From: Diacronema lutheri
Taxonomy: Eukaryota; Haptophyta; Pavlovophyceae; Pavlovales; Pavlovaceae
Assembly (NCBI GenBank): GCA_019448385.1
Contig: JAGTXO010000011.1
Span: forward strand, 834,001 to 898,000
DNA: 64,000 nucleotides
Reading direction: 5' to 3'
Part shown: piece after piece, positions 48,326-59,589 of the stretch
Layout: the number at the start of each line of letters is the position of its first letter
How positions within the stretch are numbered: the stretch's first letter is position 1
The notes under the pieces: generated by a model
What the model was told of the DNA's origin: nothing
What the model saw: only the letters and a program-made list of their open reading frames with translations
Databases searched by the model: none
Program-made: the position numbers and the translations under genes

Positions 48326-51300
48326 CTACAAAAACGCTGCTCTCGCGCGGCTGACATCGTCAGGACCGAAGGGCGCGTCCGGCGGTTCGTCGGCCGAGAG
48401 CACGGCGCGCGCGGCCGCCTTGGCGTCCTTGCTGGCGAACATCCACAACACGTCAAAGCGGCGGACGCGCGCGAGCCCGCACAGCAGCGCGAGCGCGCGC
48501 GGCGCGTCCCCGCACGCAAGGTAGAGGTCGCGCGCACTAACAGCCAGCGTCTCGAGCGCTGAGTCAGCAAGGTTCTCGCCGAAGAGCGGCGCCATCTCTG
48601 CGGGCGGGATGAGCTCGAGGTAGGCGCGCAGCGCGTCGGCGTTCTGCGCTGGCCCGCCTGCGCGCCAGAGCGCGCGCCACGCCCGCTCAAAGTCGGTCGC
48701 CGACCGCGGCCGCACGGCCGCGCCCGCCGCGCGCGACGCGGTGGCGCCCTGCTGCGTGAGCACGCGCTCTGCCGTCTTGGCGGCCGCCTGCAGGTTGGCC
48801 GCGCGCTTTGGCGGCTCCTGTGCGCCCGAGCCGGGCGTGCGCGCGCCCGCGGGCGCGGGCGCGGCTGGGCTGGCTCGCTGCGCCGCGGACTGGTCGGCGC
48901 TGCAGGCTGGTTGGGCTGGGGGATTGCTCAGCTTGCCGGCGGTGGGCGCGGGAGACGGCGCGCCGGGCGGAATTGGCGGCGTCGGCGTGGCAGGCATCGC
49001 GCGCTTGGCGGGAGCGGGCCTCGGCACATCCTCCACGCCGTCGTCGTCGCTACCGATGCCGCGCGCGTTCTCCGCCGCGTCGCGCTCGCGGCGCGCGCGC
49101 GCCTTGGCCGCGGCGCTTGCCGCCGCGCGCGCGCGCGCCGCCTCGTCCGCGGCGGCGCGCGCCTCCGCGCCGGACGGCGTCGCGCCCGTTGCCGTACCCT
49201 TGCCCAGCGCGGAGATGTGGCGCAGCCCCTTTTCAAACTCGGCGGCCATGCTCGCATCGCCCTCGCACAGGCTACCCAGCACACGACACGCACACGACCC
49301 CGGGGTGGCGATGGGCGGCGGACGGCGGACGGCGCAGCGGCGATGCGATGAGCCGGCGAATCGGTGGACGGACGGGCGGCGCACCCCCACACACGCCGCG
49401 CGCTGCGTCACAGCGCTGCGCGCGCAGTCCGGACGAGGCGCGCAGTCCGGACGAGGCGCGCAGTCCGGACGAGGCGCGGGGCGCGCAGCCGTACCGCAGC
49501 CCGTTCTCGTACGCCGCAGCCGCCTGGCTCAATTGGCCCACGTGCTCGTGCGCCTGGCCGAGGCGGTAGAAGCCTTTGACGAAGCGCGGCTCAAGCGCAA
49601 CGCACCGCCTGCGCGCGGGCGTGGGCGCGGGCGCGGCGTGGCGCGGCGCGGCGCGAAGGCTCAGCCAGCAGGGGCCGGCGGGGCGCGCGTGCACGTGCCA
49701 ACGCTGGCGCGCGCGATGCGCGGCGCGTGCCTGGCCGCATCGAGCGCGTCCGCCGGCCGCCCGGCCTTGAGGAGCGCGACAGACACGTTCGCGTGCGCAA
49801 TATGCGCTTCGCCCGCGCCCTCGGGCACGCACGCGGCGGCCCGCTCGTATGCAGCGGCAGCGGCCGCCCACTCCGCCGCCTTGAAGTGCGCCTTGCCCTC
49901 GGCCTTGAGCTGCTCGTACGCGGCGTGCGAGCGCGCAGCCGCCTCGCCGGCCTCGACGGCGCGCGCTCCGCCCTCGGCCGCCGCGAGGGGCGCAGTCGTC
50001 GCCGAGGCCTCCGCCCGGCCGGCGTGCGCCGACTGCGCACCGGACGGGGCGGTTGCGGCGGGCGACATTTCCCTGAGAGCATGGCGGCGGCGGCGCGCGC
50101 ACGGGCGCCGGGGACAGCGCGGGCGGCGGGCCGGTAAGTAAGAGCGCCGCGTTGTCGGCGGCGGCGCGGCGGGTGGAGCGCGAGGCGTGCTGCTCGCCTC
50201 CGCGCGGCTGCGCGCGTTGCGCTGCGCGGCCGCGCGCCGCACATGTGCATGCGGTCAAGCGCGCTGAGCGCAGCCGCGCAGTTGGGCTCGACGGCGAGCG
50301 CGGCACGGAAGTCGAGCGCGGCCTCCGCGCGCATGCCGAGCGCGTCGTGCGCGGTACCGCGCCGGATGAGGGCCTTCACGTTGGCGGGCTCCACGTGCAG
50401 CACGGCGCACTCGTCGCGCAGCACGTCGGTGTGCCTGCCGAGCTGCACGGAGCACAGCGCGCGGTTGTTGAGGCATTTGACGGCGCACGCGCGCATCGGC
50501 GCGGCGGCGGGCTCCGCGGCGAGCGGCAGCCATCGTGCGTCGCCCTGCGCAATGCCGCCATTGTCGCGTGCATCGAAGCGCAGGAGGCCAGCGCGCGCGA
50601 GCTGGGAGAGCGCGCGCGAGTAGCTGAGCGATGCGTCGTCATACGCGCGACCGCCATACTGACCGTTGGCGCGTTCGCGCAGCTGCTCCGCCGCGTCGAG
50701 GGCGGCGAGCTGCACGGCTGTGAGCCCGGGGGACGTGAGCCCGGGGGACGTGAGCCCAGGGGACGTGAGCCCAGGGGACGTGAGCCCAGGGGACGTGAGC
50801 CCAGGGGACGTGAGCCCAGGGGACGTGAGCCCAGGGGACGTGAGCCCAGGGGACGTGAGCCCAGGGGACGTGAGCCCAGGGGACGCGTCCGCGGCCGCGC
50901 TGTGCGCGAACGGCGCGTGCGCCACCTCGGGCGCAGCAGCGCCAGCCCCGTCGTCGCCCTCATCGTCGTCGCCATCGTCGTCGTCACCATCGTCGTCGCC
51001 GTCGTCCTCGACGATGGTGAGCTTGCGCATCCCGCCGCCGCCGTCGCCCGCGTCGGCGCGCGCCTCGCCGCCCGCGCCGCCGCCTTCGCGCTCCTCTGCG
51101 CGCGGCGCGGCGGCCGGCGCGCGCGCCGCGACCGCGTCCGCAACGGCTGCGCCCGGTTGAGCCACGGCCGCTTCGGGCGTGTGCGGCTGCGAGGGCACGA
51201 GCTCGAAGCTCTCCTCGCCGTCGCCCTCCTTGTCGTCGTCGTCGTCGTCGTCGTCGTCCTCGACGATGTGTAGCCGGCGCATCGCGCCCGCGCCAGCCGC

Positions 51301-53038
51301 CTCGCCGCTCGGCGCGCGCGCGCGCGCCCACGCGTCCTCGTAATAGCCGAGGCCGTGCGCGCCGAGTTTAAAGACGCACCCGGCGCGCGACCCCGCATAC
51401 GCGCTCGCCGGCGCGAAGCCGGCCGAACCGGGCTGCGCGGCTGGCGCGGCCGGCGGCGTGAACGGCGCGGGCGCCGGCGGCGCGTGCGCGGCGGCCGCTG
51501 CGCTCGCGAGGCCAGCCGAGCCGTCGGCGCCGGAGAGCCTGGCGAGCGACGAGAAGAAGGCCGCACCCTCCTCCTCCTCCTTCATCCGCTCGTGCGACGG
51601 GCGGTTCGCCTGCACACCCTCGCAAACGTTCGCCTCGGCGCGCAGCTGCTCACGCCGGCGCTGCGCCTCGAGCTCTGCCTCGAGCTGCTTGACCTGCGCG
51701 ACCGCCTCGCGCTCCGCGGCGCTCAGCTCAGCGGCGCGGCCGCGCGACGCGGGCGCCTCGTCGTCCTCCGCCCGCTCAGCGTCCGAGTCGCCCGCGTCGC
51801 CCTGCGCGGGGCTCGCGTCGCGGCCATGCGCGCGCGCCTCGCCGCGCTGCGCGTCGTCCTCCGCGTCCTCCTCCTCGTCCGAGTCGATCTCCTCGATGAT
51901 GACGCGCTTCCGCGCCGGGTCGACTCGCAGCCCCGACGCAAGCTGCGGCTGCGCGCGCTTTGAGGGCGCCTCTTGCGCGGCGCGCGGCTGCGGCTCGGCG
52001 CGCTGCGGCGGCGCGCGCTCGCGCTCGCGCTCCTTGTCGCGCAGCTCCTTCTCGAGGTCGATGACGCACGCGCGCTCGTAGTCGCGCGCCTCGCGGTGCT
52101 CGGGCTCGGCTGAGAGCACCGCGCGGAAGTCGTTGAGTGCGAGCGCGTGCTTGCAAAGACGGCGGCGCGCAATGCCGCGGCGAAGGAGGGCCTTGGTGTA
52201 GTTCGCCTCGATCTCGAGCGCGGCGGACGCGTCACTCTCGGCGGGCTTCCACTGGTTCAGCTTGATGTGCGCGAGCGAGCGATTTGCGTAGCTGGTAAGT
52301 GAGAGATGAGAGGGCGATGGCGGCACGGCCATCGGGGCAGAGGGCGCGTGGCGTGAGGCGGCGCCCGCGGGAACGCGCCGCATCGCTCGGCGCGGCGCGA
52401 CGTCCGCGCGGCCGGCCGACGACGCGGCCGAGCGCGCGAATGGCACGCAAAAATGGCGCACAACGACGCGGCGCGCAATTTGGGTCGGCGCTCCCGTCGG
52501 CGATGCTACGCACGGCGCGCACGCACACGGCAGCGGACGACTGGTCGAGAATGAGGGAGTGCGTGTAATGGCGGATGGCGCGCTGCCATTCGCGCGCGTG
52601 GAAGGACTCGTTGCCCTTGGTCTTCTCGTCGAGCGCGAGCGCGAGCCGCCGCTCCTCCGGCAGCTTGGGCACCTCGGACGGCAGGAGCCCGGCGATCAGC
52701 TCAGCGCTCTGTCCGCCAGAAGCGGCGGCCGCCGCGGCCGCCTCGTCGGCGTCCATCTTGGAGAGCTCCTTGTCGACGTCGAAGCGGTCCCACTCGTTAA
52801 AGTACTCGTACGCGTGCTTCCGATGCTTGCCCTTGTCGTGCTCCGCGCTTCGCGGCGCGCCGCCGCCCACCGCCGGCTGGCGCGCGCTGGCCGGCTGGTC
52901 GTCGTCGTGGTCCGCGCCGAGGTTGCGCACGGGCGGGAGCGTCTTACCGAAGGCCTCCTTGGGCGCGCGCGAGATGGTCTGGTCTTTGCGGCCAATCTGG
53001 TCGAAGAAGTCACCGAAAAAGTCGTCCGGCGCGCTCAT
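48326..53038 (-). CDS. SPAG1: SPAG1/RPAP3-like TPR co-chaperone (dynein arm assembly)
   Basis: 1320-aa HSP90/R2TP-type co-chaperone; SPAG1 homologues help pre-assemble axonemal dyneins in the cytoplasm. Exons: 52527-53038, 50243-52291, 49731-50072, 49495-49608, 48326-49271, all joined in phase 2. Three TPR regions are visible: GNESFHAREWQRAIRHYTHS with AVYANRSLAHIKLNQW across intron 1; REDANG-like LRERANGQYGGRAYDDA; and KAEGKAHFKAAEWAAAAAAY with RRCVALEPRFVKGFYRLGQA. The C-terminal RPAP3-type domain ends in FDVLWMFASKDAKAAARAVL. Intron 3 has a GC donor (AG|GCACGC). The central linker carries acidic runs, a DSDEEE motif and 11 SPGLT repeats. Three TPR blocks favour SPAG1 over RPAP3. Confidence 0.88.
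49427..49478. repeat. Tandem repeat in SPAG1 intron 4
   Basis: Three copies of a roughly 18-bp unit (GCGCAGTCCGGACGAGGC) lie next to the donor of the last SPAG1 intron. The CGCAG in each unit mimics an acceptor. Confidence 0.75.
50722..50886. repeat. 15-bp coding minisatellite, 11 copies (SPGLT repeats)
   Basis: Eleven tandem 15-bp units (GAGCCCAGGGGACGT; the first two have CCCGGGGG) inside SPAG1 exon 2. On the minus strand they encode repeated Ser-Pro-Gly-Leu-Thr. The near identity of the units implies recent expansion or homogenisation. Confidence 0.95.
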
Positions 53039-53199
53039 CGTCTCGGGCGTCGCGGGCTGCGGCGGTTGAGGTTGGCGCGTCACAAGTTGAAGCTGTCACG
53101 CGTCACGGCTTTCAAGACTTTGCCGGGTGTTCCAGGCCGGTCCATCGACCGCGGGCGGGCCTTGGCTCCACGGGCGAGGCCCGTGCGCGAACCCCGTGG
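53039..53199. promoter_or_regulatory. Probable bidirectional promoter, SPAG1 / EF-hand gene
   Basis: 161 bp between divergent start codons. It contains TTGAGGTTGGCGCGTCACAA and a doubled GTCACG-like word near 53080-53104 but no recognised core promoter element. Confidence 0.35.
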
Positions 53200-53592
53200 A
53201 TGGGCTCTGTGTGCGCGACCCCGCCCATGGCAGAGCTACCCGCGGACGTGGCCAAGCCTGTCAAGGAGCTGTTTGACCTGATGGACGCCGACAAGGACGG
53301 CATGGTCGTCCTGCCCGAGGCAGAGAGGTTTTGGGCGAGCGGCAAGCTCGGCAAGTTTGGCAAGATGTCGGCGCGGGCCATGTTCAACGAAGTCGATGAC
53401 GACGCGAACAAGTCGATCAGCTACACAGAGTGGGTCAACTTCTGGGCCAACGTGCGCGAGAGCAAGGAGCACCAGTACACCGACGAGGAGATCATCGAGG
53501 AGCTGAACGCCATGATCAAGGGCGAGGCGTGGCGCGACTGGGACGACGGTCGCTCCACCTCGCACGCGAAGGAGCCGGGCGCGGGCACATAG
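53200..53592 (+). CDS. EF-hand calcium-binding protein, two hands
   Basis: 130-aa single-exon protein, likely a small calcium sensor. The first loop is DADKDGMVVLPE (residues 28-39), with D-x-D-x-D-G and the terminal Glu all present. The second is DDDANKSISYTE, also with all ligand positions filled. An entering helix precedes each (VKELFDLM and ARAMFNEV). The C-terminal tail is short and polar. ATG 53200 is first; ATG 53227 (MAELPAD) would also retain both hands. Convergent or partner genes give no further clue. Confidence 0.88.
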   Translation: MGSVCATPPMAELPADVAKPVKELFDLMDADKDGMVVLPEAERFWASGKLGKFGKMSARAMFNEVDDDANKSISYTEWVNFWANVRESKEHQYTDEEIIEELNAMIKGEAWRDWDDGRSTSHAKEPGAGT

Positions 53593-53895
53593 CGCACGTG
53601 CAAGGCCACTCGGGCAAGGCCACTCGGCGTGGCGGTGCGCCGCACCCGAGCGTCAAAAGCTCGGCGGCGGAAGGCTGCCCGCTCCGTGGCGAGGTGGGGG
53701 CGGCTCGGGGTCACCCTGCCCCGCTCTCCGTGCAGGGCACAAAGCGTCAAGGCGAACGCCCTGCCCCGTAAACGCTGAGCGCCGATGTCTTGGCCCCGTG
53801 CAGGGCTTTCGTCTTGCGCTGGTTGCTCCAAGGTCATCAATCCGAGTCCGAGGGCGGAAAACAACAATGGCAGCCTAACGGTCGCGCCGAGGTGA
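53593..53895. other. Intergenic region, nothing recognised
   Basis: 303 bp between two same-strand genes. Short direct repeats are present (GCAAGGCCACTCGG twice near 53600; CCGTGCAGGGC twice, about 53729 and 53796). No RNA gene, promoter motif or coding feature is recognised. Confidence 0.5.
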
Positions 53896-56800
53896 ATGAG
53901 CCCGCCGCGAGGGCCGTTCGCGACGCTGCCGCCGAGCTCGGAGGCGCCGCCCCTACCTGAGATCGCCACAGCCGCGGCACGCGCGCTGGCGCTCGTGCTC
54001 GACGGTTGGCGCGCGGGTGAGCTCGGCCGGCAGGCGTCGGCAGGCGCCGGCAGAGACGCTAGGGAGCTGGTGGCAGCCGCATGCAAGCACGCGCACATCC
54101 GCGCCGCGCGGCTCGAGCAGGGCTGGCCCACGATTCATGCAGCGCTCTGTGCGCTGTACACGGCCGCTTCGTGCCTCCCGCCATACGCTCACGCGCCGTC
54201 CGAGAGTCGCGCGTGGAGCAAGGAGCTCGTCCCAGAGTTGCAGCGCAGCTCGGAGCGCGTGGTCAGCGCGACGGTCGAGGCGCTCAGCCGCGAGCACCCG
54301 GACGGCCGCCACCTCGCGTCGCACGAGCGCGCACGGCTCACCGCCGCTCTGCGCGTGGCGCACGAGCAGCTGCTCGTCTCGGTGCGCGTCGCGGCCGCGG
54401 AGAATGTGCAGCAGCTGTTACGGACAGCCGCGGGGAGTCGCGGCAGCGATCGGCGCGGCACCGAATCGCGCGCGGGCGCGGCGAACGGCCGCGCCGACGG
54501 CTCGCGTGCGGGCTCGCGCGCGCGCACGCCTGCGGACGACGGCGCACTCGACGAGGTGCCGCACGATGGCGGCAAGGTGCCGCACAATGGCCGCTCCGCT
54601 ACCGCACTGAGCAGCGACACGAAGGCCGCGCAGCCGCACGTGCGCGATGGCGCGGGCGGTGGTGGATCGGTCGGGCGCTACGAGAGATCTTCCATCGCCG
54701 CCCTCGCCGGTGGCCCGCGCAGGCCGCCCGACAGCCAGCGCCGCGCGGCGCGCGACGCGCCGCTTGGCGAAAGCGCAGGTGTGAGGCGATGCGCGTGCGG
54801 CGGCAGCGGCGGCACCTTCCCTAGGCTGCCATCCTCGCCTGCCTCCAGCGCGGCGTCGAATCGGCCGGCGCCTACACAGCGTGCCGTGCTTCTACCCGCC
54901 GCGGGCTCCGCGGTGGCGGCGGCTGCCGCCACGCTGCCGTTGAGCGCGCGCGCGCGAGAACGCGCGCTGCTGCGCACTGGCGCGCGGATCGGCAGCGGCT
55001 TGCCGCGCCTCTCGCCCACGCGGCAGCTGCAGCTTGCGGCCAGCCGTGACGACGCCTCGGCGGAGCGCGACGGCTCATCGCCCCTCAGCCGCCACGACAA
55101 CTTGGCGCACCCATCGCCGCTCAACCCGGCGCAGCCGCAGCCGCAGCCGCAGCCATCGCCCGCACCTCGTGCGGGCGCGAGCGCAGCCGCGCGCGAGCAG
55201 GTCGGCAAGCAAGGCCCCGACAGCCCCACTGCACGGCTGGCGCGTTTCACGGATGCTGCAGAGACGAGCGCAGAGGATGAAGCGGCGCACGCGTTGTGCG
55301 ACGAGGGCGCGCCGGACACGCTTTCACCGGACGACGAGGGCGCGCCGGACACATCGGCGTCCGCGGCCCGCAAAACAGGTGGCGTGCACCACGCGGACGC
55401 GCGCACGCTCGAGCCTCATCACGGTTGTGCCCGCGCGGGCAGCGGCGACGTCGAGGCGACGGAGGGCAGGTACGCACGGCGCGATGCCGAGAAGAGTGGC
55501 GTCGCGCATTCGCGCGGCGAGGACGCGCGCGGCGCCATGCTGACGGCCGTTGCACGCACGTCACCGCACGCGCGCACCGGCCCCGCTGCCGCGTCCCCTG
55601 ACGCCGCCGACCGCGCCGACAGTGCCGTGCGTGACGGCGGCGGTGTGGGGCCGGCCGCACGCCACAGCGCGAGCGCGGACGCGGAGCAGAGCGAGGCGAA
55701 CGCGTGGCAGAGCGAGGCGACGCCGCAGCACCGCGACGAAATGATCGCCCCCACCACAGCCACGGCCGGGGAGGCGTGCGTCGCGGCCGAGGCACCGACA
55801 GCCAACGATGGCGAGGCAGAGGGCGCTGCGCCAGCGGACGAGCAGCCCGCGTCGGCACCGCGGCAAGCGGCCATACTCACGACCGTTTCTGATGCAGATG
55901 CGGATTTTGCGACGCTCGCCGCTCCCCAGGCGAATGCGAGCGCCGCGCCGCGTCCGTTGAGCGAGTCAACGCGCGCTGCGGCCATACCGGCAGCCGCGCC
56001 TGCGTCCGCGGACCGCGCCGCACACGGACGCAGCGCTCGACAGAGCGCCGGACAGAGCGCCGGACAGAGCGCGCTGTCCGGCACGTGCGCTGCGGCCGCA
56101 GTGGTGGCCAGCGCGCCATCAGCGGCGACGAGCGCGTCCGCGGCGACGAGCGCGCCCGCCTCAGCAATCGCCAACGCGTCCGCAGCCGCGGCGAGCTCGC
56201 CCGTGGCGAGCGCGCTCGAGGTGGCGGGCACGCCCGCCGCTGAGGCGAGCGAGGAGTACATGCTCGCTGGCGAGGCCAGCTTTGCGCCGCACCGACGAAC
56301 ATCGTGCGAGCTGCCCATGCCTTCCGCCCCTGCCCAAACGGCATGCACAGCGGGCGCGCCCGCCGCCGTCGTCGATACGGCGTGCACGGCGTGCGACGAT
56401 CGCTTGGCAACGGCCGGGCCGCGCTCCGCTTTGAAACATGCTGCCGCGGCCGCAGGCCCCGCGGCCGCAGGCCCCGCTGCCGCGGCCGTAGGCCCCGCTG
56501 CCGTGGCCGCAGGTCCCGCTGCTGCGGCCGCAGGCCCCGCTGCCGTGGCCGTAGGCCCCGCTGCCGCGGCCGCAGGCCCCGCTGCTGCGGCCGCAGGCCC
56601 CGCTGCTGCGGCCGTAGGCCCCGCTGCCGCGGCCGCAGGCCCCGCTGCTGCGGCCGCAGGCCCCGCTGCCGTGGCCGCAGGCCCTGCTGCCGCGGCCGTG
56701 CCCGACACGCTCGCTCCGGAGGCGCCCGCCGCGTGCAACACGTCGCCACAAGAAGCTGCTGCGCCAGCCCCAGCCGACGCTGCGCCAGCCTCAGCCGACG

Positions 56801-57554
56801 CTGCGCCAGCCTCAGCCGACGCAGCTCTGCCCCCCCCGCTAACCGCAGCATCGCGCCCCTCAACCGTCGTGAGCAAACTGCGTGCGCTGCACGTCGCGCC
56901 CGGCCGCACGGGCACGCCGGTCGAGAGCGTCGAGTGGGTGGGTGGCGCGTCATCGTGCCACGTGCACGCGGCAGTCTGGCCGCCAAGCGGCGCGGGAGGC
57001 GCGAGCTTGGACGCCGGACAGGACGCGAGCGCGCAGCCGGCGCTCGACATGGGCGCGCGCTGCTCTGGCGAACGGCCTGCGAGCGGCGTGGCGCGCGCCG
57101 TGCGCGCGCATCAGGGCGCGGCGTCGCGACCCAATTCGGCAGCGAGGCTGCGCGCAGCTGCGGCGAATGCCGGTCAGTGGGCTGAGCTGACTGAGCCATG
57201 GTGGTCGGTTCAGGCGGCAGCTGCAGGCGCGGCGGCTGGCGCCGCGACCGTCGCGCCGCGCGCGGTCAGCGCGGGCAGCGACGACGACGACGCGCGGCCG
57301 TGCGCTGCGGTCGCCGTCTCGGCCGAGGCGGCCGCGGCCGTCGACGCGGAGGGTGTCGCGTCGACGGCGGCCATCGCTGCGTCCATGACGGCCGAGCTTG
57401 CGACCGCTCATGACGCGGAGGGTGCCGCGCTCGAGGCGGAGCTTGCGACCATCGCTGCTCTGATGACGACCGACGAGCAGGCGGCGCGCGCGCAGCTCGA
57501 CCGGCTGCAGGAGCGCGTGAGTGCCGAGGAGGCGAGGGCGGAGGCGCTCATCGC

Positions 57555-57585
<31 letters not shown>

Positions 57586-59475
57586 CAGCAGCAGCAGCAG
57601 CAGCAGGCGCGCGCGCAGCTCGCGCACGCGCACGCGCACGCGGGGCGGACGATCGCGCAGGCGGGGGCGGTTGCGGGCAAGGACGCGCACGGCACGCGTG
57701 CGGCCCAGAGCGCGCGCAGGCTGAGCGCGTCCTCTAAGCCGCACGCGCAACGGCGCGTTCTCTCGCTGTCGGCGCGCGGCGCGGTCGGCGCCGCGCAGCT
57801 CGTCGAGCGAGCGCGCGACGGCGCGCCGCACGCGTGCGGCGCGCCGACCGCCCCGCACGCGCCGCACGGGCCGCGCCGCTTGCGCAGGGCGAGCGAAGGC
57901 GCAGCCAACGGCGGCGCGTGTGCGCTTGCGGCGCGCAGCTCACTGCCCGCACCGACCCTCCCGCACGCGAGGAGCGGAGCGCCCAACTTTGGCGGCGATG
58001 GCGCAGAGGCGCACACGCAGCCGTCCGTTGGGTTGCGCATGGGTAACGGCAGCGGCAGTAACGGCAGCGGCAGCCGCGCGCTGCTCGGGCTCGGCTGGCC
58101 GCGGCCCGGTGCCTCGGCGGGCGCGGCGGGTGGGCTCGCCGCCGCGCCCACCACGTCGGGCTCCGCCACCGACGGGCTACGCTTCGAGCACGGCGAGGCG
58201 AGCGCGCGCGCTCCGATGGACGAGCAGACGCGCCAGGAGGCGCGGCGGGTTTACGCGCAGCTTGAGGCGATGGTGAGCGCCGCGGCGGCCGCGCGCACGC
58301 CCGCGCGGCAGGCGGCGGCGCGCGCGCCAGCGATCGGCGGCAACTCGTATGCGCTCGAGAGGCGCGTGGGCGCTCGACTTTCAAAAGAGGCGCTTAGCGC
58401 AAGACGGCGCGTGCCAAACAGCGCGCGGCGGCGCGCCTTATCCTTCTCGCCGCCGCGCGCGCGCGCGCGCCCGCTCGCCATGACGGCGCGCCGCGCGCCG
58501 CGCGACGGCGCGCACGCTGACCGCCCGTCGGTATACGGCGGAGGAGGAGGCGGCGGAGGAGGCGGAGGACGAGGCGTGCGCGCACAGCCGGGCGCCTCGC
58601 CCTTGCGCGCGGGCGCGTGGCATTCCGCCACGTACCCCGCGCTGCGCACGCGAGCCATGCTGCCGCCGCGCGCGGGTGTCGAGCGCGGCCCGCGCGCCGC
58701 GAGAGGAGCGGGCGGTCCGCGCGCGCCGCGAGCGCTGCCGGCGCATTCAGCTGCGAGTGCCTACGCACCGCTAGCGCCGCGCCACCGTGGCGGTGGTGGT
58801 GGCGGTGGCGGCGGAGGCGGCAGCGCTGCCGGCTACGCGCCGGCTGGTGCGGCCGCATTCACAAGCGCAACGGCGCCGCTGCCCGCGGTGCCGCACCTCG
58901 CGCAGCTTGGCGTCGGCTCGCGCGCGGCTGCGGCGCTGCTGCGCGCGGGGCCGCTGACCCTCCTCTCGCCGGCGCAGCAGCACCGCTACCGCGCGCGCAT
59001 CTACCTCGCCGGCGCGCGCACCGAGCGCGTGCGCGCGCGCGCGCGCACAGATGGGGGCGCAGGCGCAGGCAGCGCCGGGCGGGCGTACCGCCCGCTGCCA
59101 CTCGCCGCGCTCGCAGGCCTGCGCGGCGCGCACTCGTTTGGCATGCCGACTGCGCGCGTCGCCGCCTCGCACGCGCCGCTCGCGCAGCCTCCCGCCCACT
59201 CGAGCCGTAGAACGCGCCCTTCGGCCATGCGGCCCGCGGCTTCGAATGAGCGCGCGAGGCGAAACGGTCGTGAGCATCCGAGAGACCTTGGGCGGTTGGT
59301 GGCGCTCGCGGCCGAGGCGGCCAAGCTGGCGAGCGATGCCGCGCTCCGAATCCGGCGCTCCGCCGCGCCAGCGCGCGGCTCGCAGGCGCAGGCTGGCGGC
59401 GGACGAACGGACAGCGGCGCCTCGCCGCCCGCCGACTGGCGCGGGGGCGAGGCACGCTCGCACGATGGCGCATGA
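53896..59475 (+). CDS. Large alanine-rich low-complexity protein (1859 aa)
   Basis: One uninterrupted 5.6-kb open frame, unrecognised. Residues 10-165 look like a folded helical domain (ARALALVLDGWRAGELGRQA ... ARLEQGWPTIHAALCALYTA ... VPELQRSSERVVSATVEALS). Most of the rest is Ala/Pro/Ser-rich. Residues 848-935 are a tandem AAAGPAA(A/V) array, and residues 980-1000 a PADAAPAS array. Near 1195-1245 a coiled coil (QLDRLQERVSAEEARAEALI) leads into a glutamine run. The Gly-rich runs near 1555 and 1635 frame a basic C-terminal third. No membrane segments are visible. The complete frame over 5.6 kb, with stops frequent in neither sense nor antisense, supports coding weakly; the helical N-terminus supports it better. 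Confidence 0.6.
56440..56700. repeat. 27-30-bp coding minisatellite (Ala-Gly-Pro array)
   Basis: About nine imperfect tandem units of GCNGCNGCNGGNCCNGC type, each with GCCGCAGGCCCCGCTGC-like cores that vary at the GCG/GTG and CA/TA positions. They encode AAAGPAA(A/V) repeats in the large alanine-rich protein. Confidence 0.9.
57557..57605 (+). repeat. CAG run encoding polyglutamine
   Basis: Sixteen CAG codons with one CAT interruption, encoding Q8-H-Q7 right after a predicted coiled coil in the alanine-rich protein. Confidence 0.95.
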
Positions 59476-59589
59476 ACCGAAACGGTCGACGGCAGGGCCG
59501 CGGGTGATGAAGCGCCGCCCGGACATCGGGAGTGACGTTGCGCCGGAAGGGCCCATCAATGACGCACAGTACACTAGTCCCGACAAGGC

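Noticed and set aside
50722-50886. Regularly spaced 15-bp repeats as a possible CRISPR array
   Set aside because: Units are directly contiguous without spacers, lie in a coding exon, and the DNA is eukaryotic.
53593-53895. Possible structured RNA from repeated GTGCAGGGC and CCACTCGG words
   Set aside because: No tRNA, snRNA or consistent stem pattern could be built by eye.
55419-57199. Minus-strand open frames of 543 and 440 codons with repeated Ala-Gly-Pro-Thr
   Set aside because: They are the antisense reading of the Ala-Gly-Pro minisatellite; the plus frame is longer and has a plausible folded N-terminus.
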